Positions 62,693-64,000 of a stretch of DNA of 64,000 nucleotides are shown here, piece by piece (position 1 is the stretch's first letter; each line of letters starts with the position of its first letter). The notes beneath the pieces were generated by a model. That model was not told the origin of the DNA, did not search any database, and was given only the letters and a program-made list of their open reading frames with translations. This stretch comes from Paratrimastix pyriformis (taxonomy: Eukaryota > Preaxostyla > Paratrimastigidae): positions 1-64,000 of the forward strand of contig JAPMOS010000113.1 in the NCBI GenBank assembly GCA_027972325.1, in the 5' to 3' direction. The translations under genes and the position numbers were made by a program.

Positions 62693-62726
62693 GGATCCCC
62701 ACTAACATCCTCGTTTCATTCAATAG

Positions 62727-63798
62727 ACACTGTATACCTTGGCCGTGTTGGATGCTCCCTGGGGCATTACCGACGACCCTCGAGACAGACCCACCCCGGA
62801 CTACGGATCCCTGGCCCAGTACCTCGACTCGTTCATTGCCCCCAATGGTACCATCATTGTGATGGATACCGAGGCCAACCTGTCCCAGCAATGGACGCCG
62901 GCTCTCGAGTGCTTCAATTTCGTGAGCGATCACCGAATTCGTGCCATCTGGGGAAGTCCGTGATTCATTCCCTTCACGAGACAATTGGTTTTTAACTTGT
63001 CCTTCTTCATCACTTCTTCGCGCAGATTACCTCGAGGAGGCCAACCCCCGGCCGTCGCTCTCACCGGGAGCCCCCCGCCCTGAGGAGGTGGAGCTGCCCA
63101 TCGAGGTCTTCCAGCGAGGCCACGAGGGGCCCGTCAACTGGCGCTGGGATGTACTGTGCCCTTCTCCGAGTGCGAAGTTGGCCGAGATGAACCCGGGCCA
63201 ACCCGCGCACCAACGCGGTCTACCTGCGGCACCAGGCGGGGCAGGCCCGCTTCGCCAAGCCGGCCGATCTTTACGTCTACCTCTTCCGCCGCTACGGAGG
63301 GCCGGGCCCTGTGTTGGACTGCTTCTGCGGCTGTGGGCCAGCTCTCTGCGGCAGAGGCCACCGGAACGCGCGTTGATCTAATTGACCGGGCGCCTGCAGT
63401 GGAGAGCCTCATGATCGGCCACGTGCCTCCGGTGCTGGTGCACCGGCAGGACGAAGCATACCTGCCCCTCGAAGCCCACGAGACGGAGCTTTGCAACGTC
63501 GTTGCACCCCTGTCGACGAATGGGACCTGCATCTTCCTCTGCTCCCCCCTCAAGAAGAACCTGCCCCGGCTCTACAAGAACAGCAGGCCTCCGAGCAGAC
63601 CACCACCGCCGAGCAACAACAACAAGAGCAGGCCTTCGAGCTTCAAGATGACCAAGAGGGCCCCTCATCCCCGCTCCCGATGATCAGCCTTATCAGTGGC
63701 CTCCTCCTTCCGACGAGCTCAACCCGCTGCTGGACCCGCTCAGTCCGGATGCTTTGGGCGCGGCCCTTCAGCCCGAGGAAATCGAGGACTTGCCGTAA
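62727..63798 (+). CDS. host gene 3' part, amino-methyltransferase-like
   Basis: This exon joins in phase 0 to the one ending at 6,855. Around that join the protein has FYCGDAEAILF and then LAVLDAPWGITDD, resembling motif IV (D/N-P-P-Y/W) of amino-methyltransferases. An intron with GT-AG ends fits 62,956-63,025, giving IWG-NYLEEANPRP. Further on, RFAKPADLYVYLF and GPVLDCFCGCG match the later motif X and SAM-binding motif I in the order seen in beta-type enzymes. The tail is Glu/Gln-rich and acidic (ELNPLLDPLSPDALGAALQP), ending at TAA 63,796. Frame changes near 63,160, 63,340 and 63,680 mean the copy is decaying, has missed introns or contains sequencing errors. Target (DNA, RNA or protein) is unknown. 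Confidence 0.55.
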
Positions 63799-64000
63799 CT
63801 TGTAATACAATCCCTCTTTTCGATCCTGATTTTTTTTGGTTTGTTTTTTCTAAGAAACACGATACATCGAGAAATTGCCTCGATTGAACAACAAGCCACC
63901 GGGGCGGGATCGGGACCCGGAGGGGGTCTGGGACCGGGAGTAGTGCTCGCTGGACGGGCTGCATGACCAGGGTGATAGCCACTCCTGTGGCGCCTCTGAT
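63799..64000. other. right edge, nothing recognised
   Basis: T-rich then GC-rich sequence after the host gene's stop. GGGTGATAGCCACTCC near the end recalls the GGGGTAATAGCCACTC blocks at 291 and 507. No gene is seen. Confidence 0.4.

Noticed and set aside
1-64000. tRNA, rRNA or other structured RNA genes
   Set aside because: I looked for cloverleaf and conserved rRNA blocks and saw none; a dedicated RNA search would be needed to exclude them.

Overview
The window is eukaryotic. GC-rich coding DNA carries short GT-AG introns (47-70 bp), and most of the rest is mobile DNA of several classes. Gene style and short introns suggest a protist or alga, but nothing places the species.

Layout. Two host genes point away from each other on the left: an unrecognised minus-strand gene (597-2,671) and a plus-strand multi-exon gene starting at 3,471, with a 142-bp satellite between them. 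The plus-strand gene resumes at 62,727 and ends at 63,798 with a methyltransferase-like domain. Between its two parts lies one Polinton/Maverick, 6,877-62,686, beginning AG, ending CT and flanked by the 6-bp duplication CTTGTT. It sits in what would be a 55-bp phase-0 intron.

The Polinton core is about 23.6 kb. It has a protein-primed family-B DNA polymerase, retroviral-type integrase, packaging ATPase, capsid-like protein, a fibre-like protein with an S74-type chaperone domain, a GIY-YIG nuclease, and candidates for an L1R-like myristoylated protein, a VLTF3-like zinc protein and a DUF5871-like protein. It is a fossil with several breaks and has been hit by six further insertions: a roughly 10-kb LINE (in the integrase), an element here called T (6-bp duplication, long inverted ends), two 1.5-kb ORF1-only retroposons, a DIRS-type retrotransposon, and a 5.5-kb second virus-like element with its own ATPase and capsid gene. 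The last two lie in the right terminal inverted repeat. The LINE and T are each in two pieces in opposite orientation, which one inversion of about 11,541-35,960 explains.

Most unusual: (1) a dispersed family of double hairpins around an 8-bp CG-centred palindrome in the Polinton; (2) a ubiquitin-specific-protease-like domain in the LINE; (3) a shared 3' structure (UUCG-loop hairpin with changed stems, then AGTATC and an AC-rich tail) on the LINE and both retroposons; (4) the compact virus-like element nested in the Polinton terminus. All calls are by eye from sequence and translations; no searches were run.
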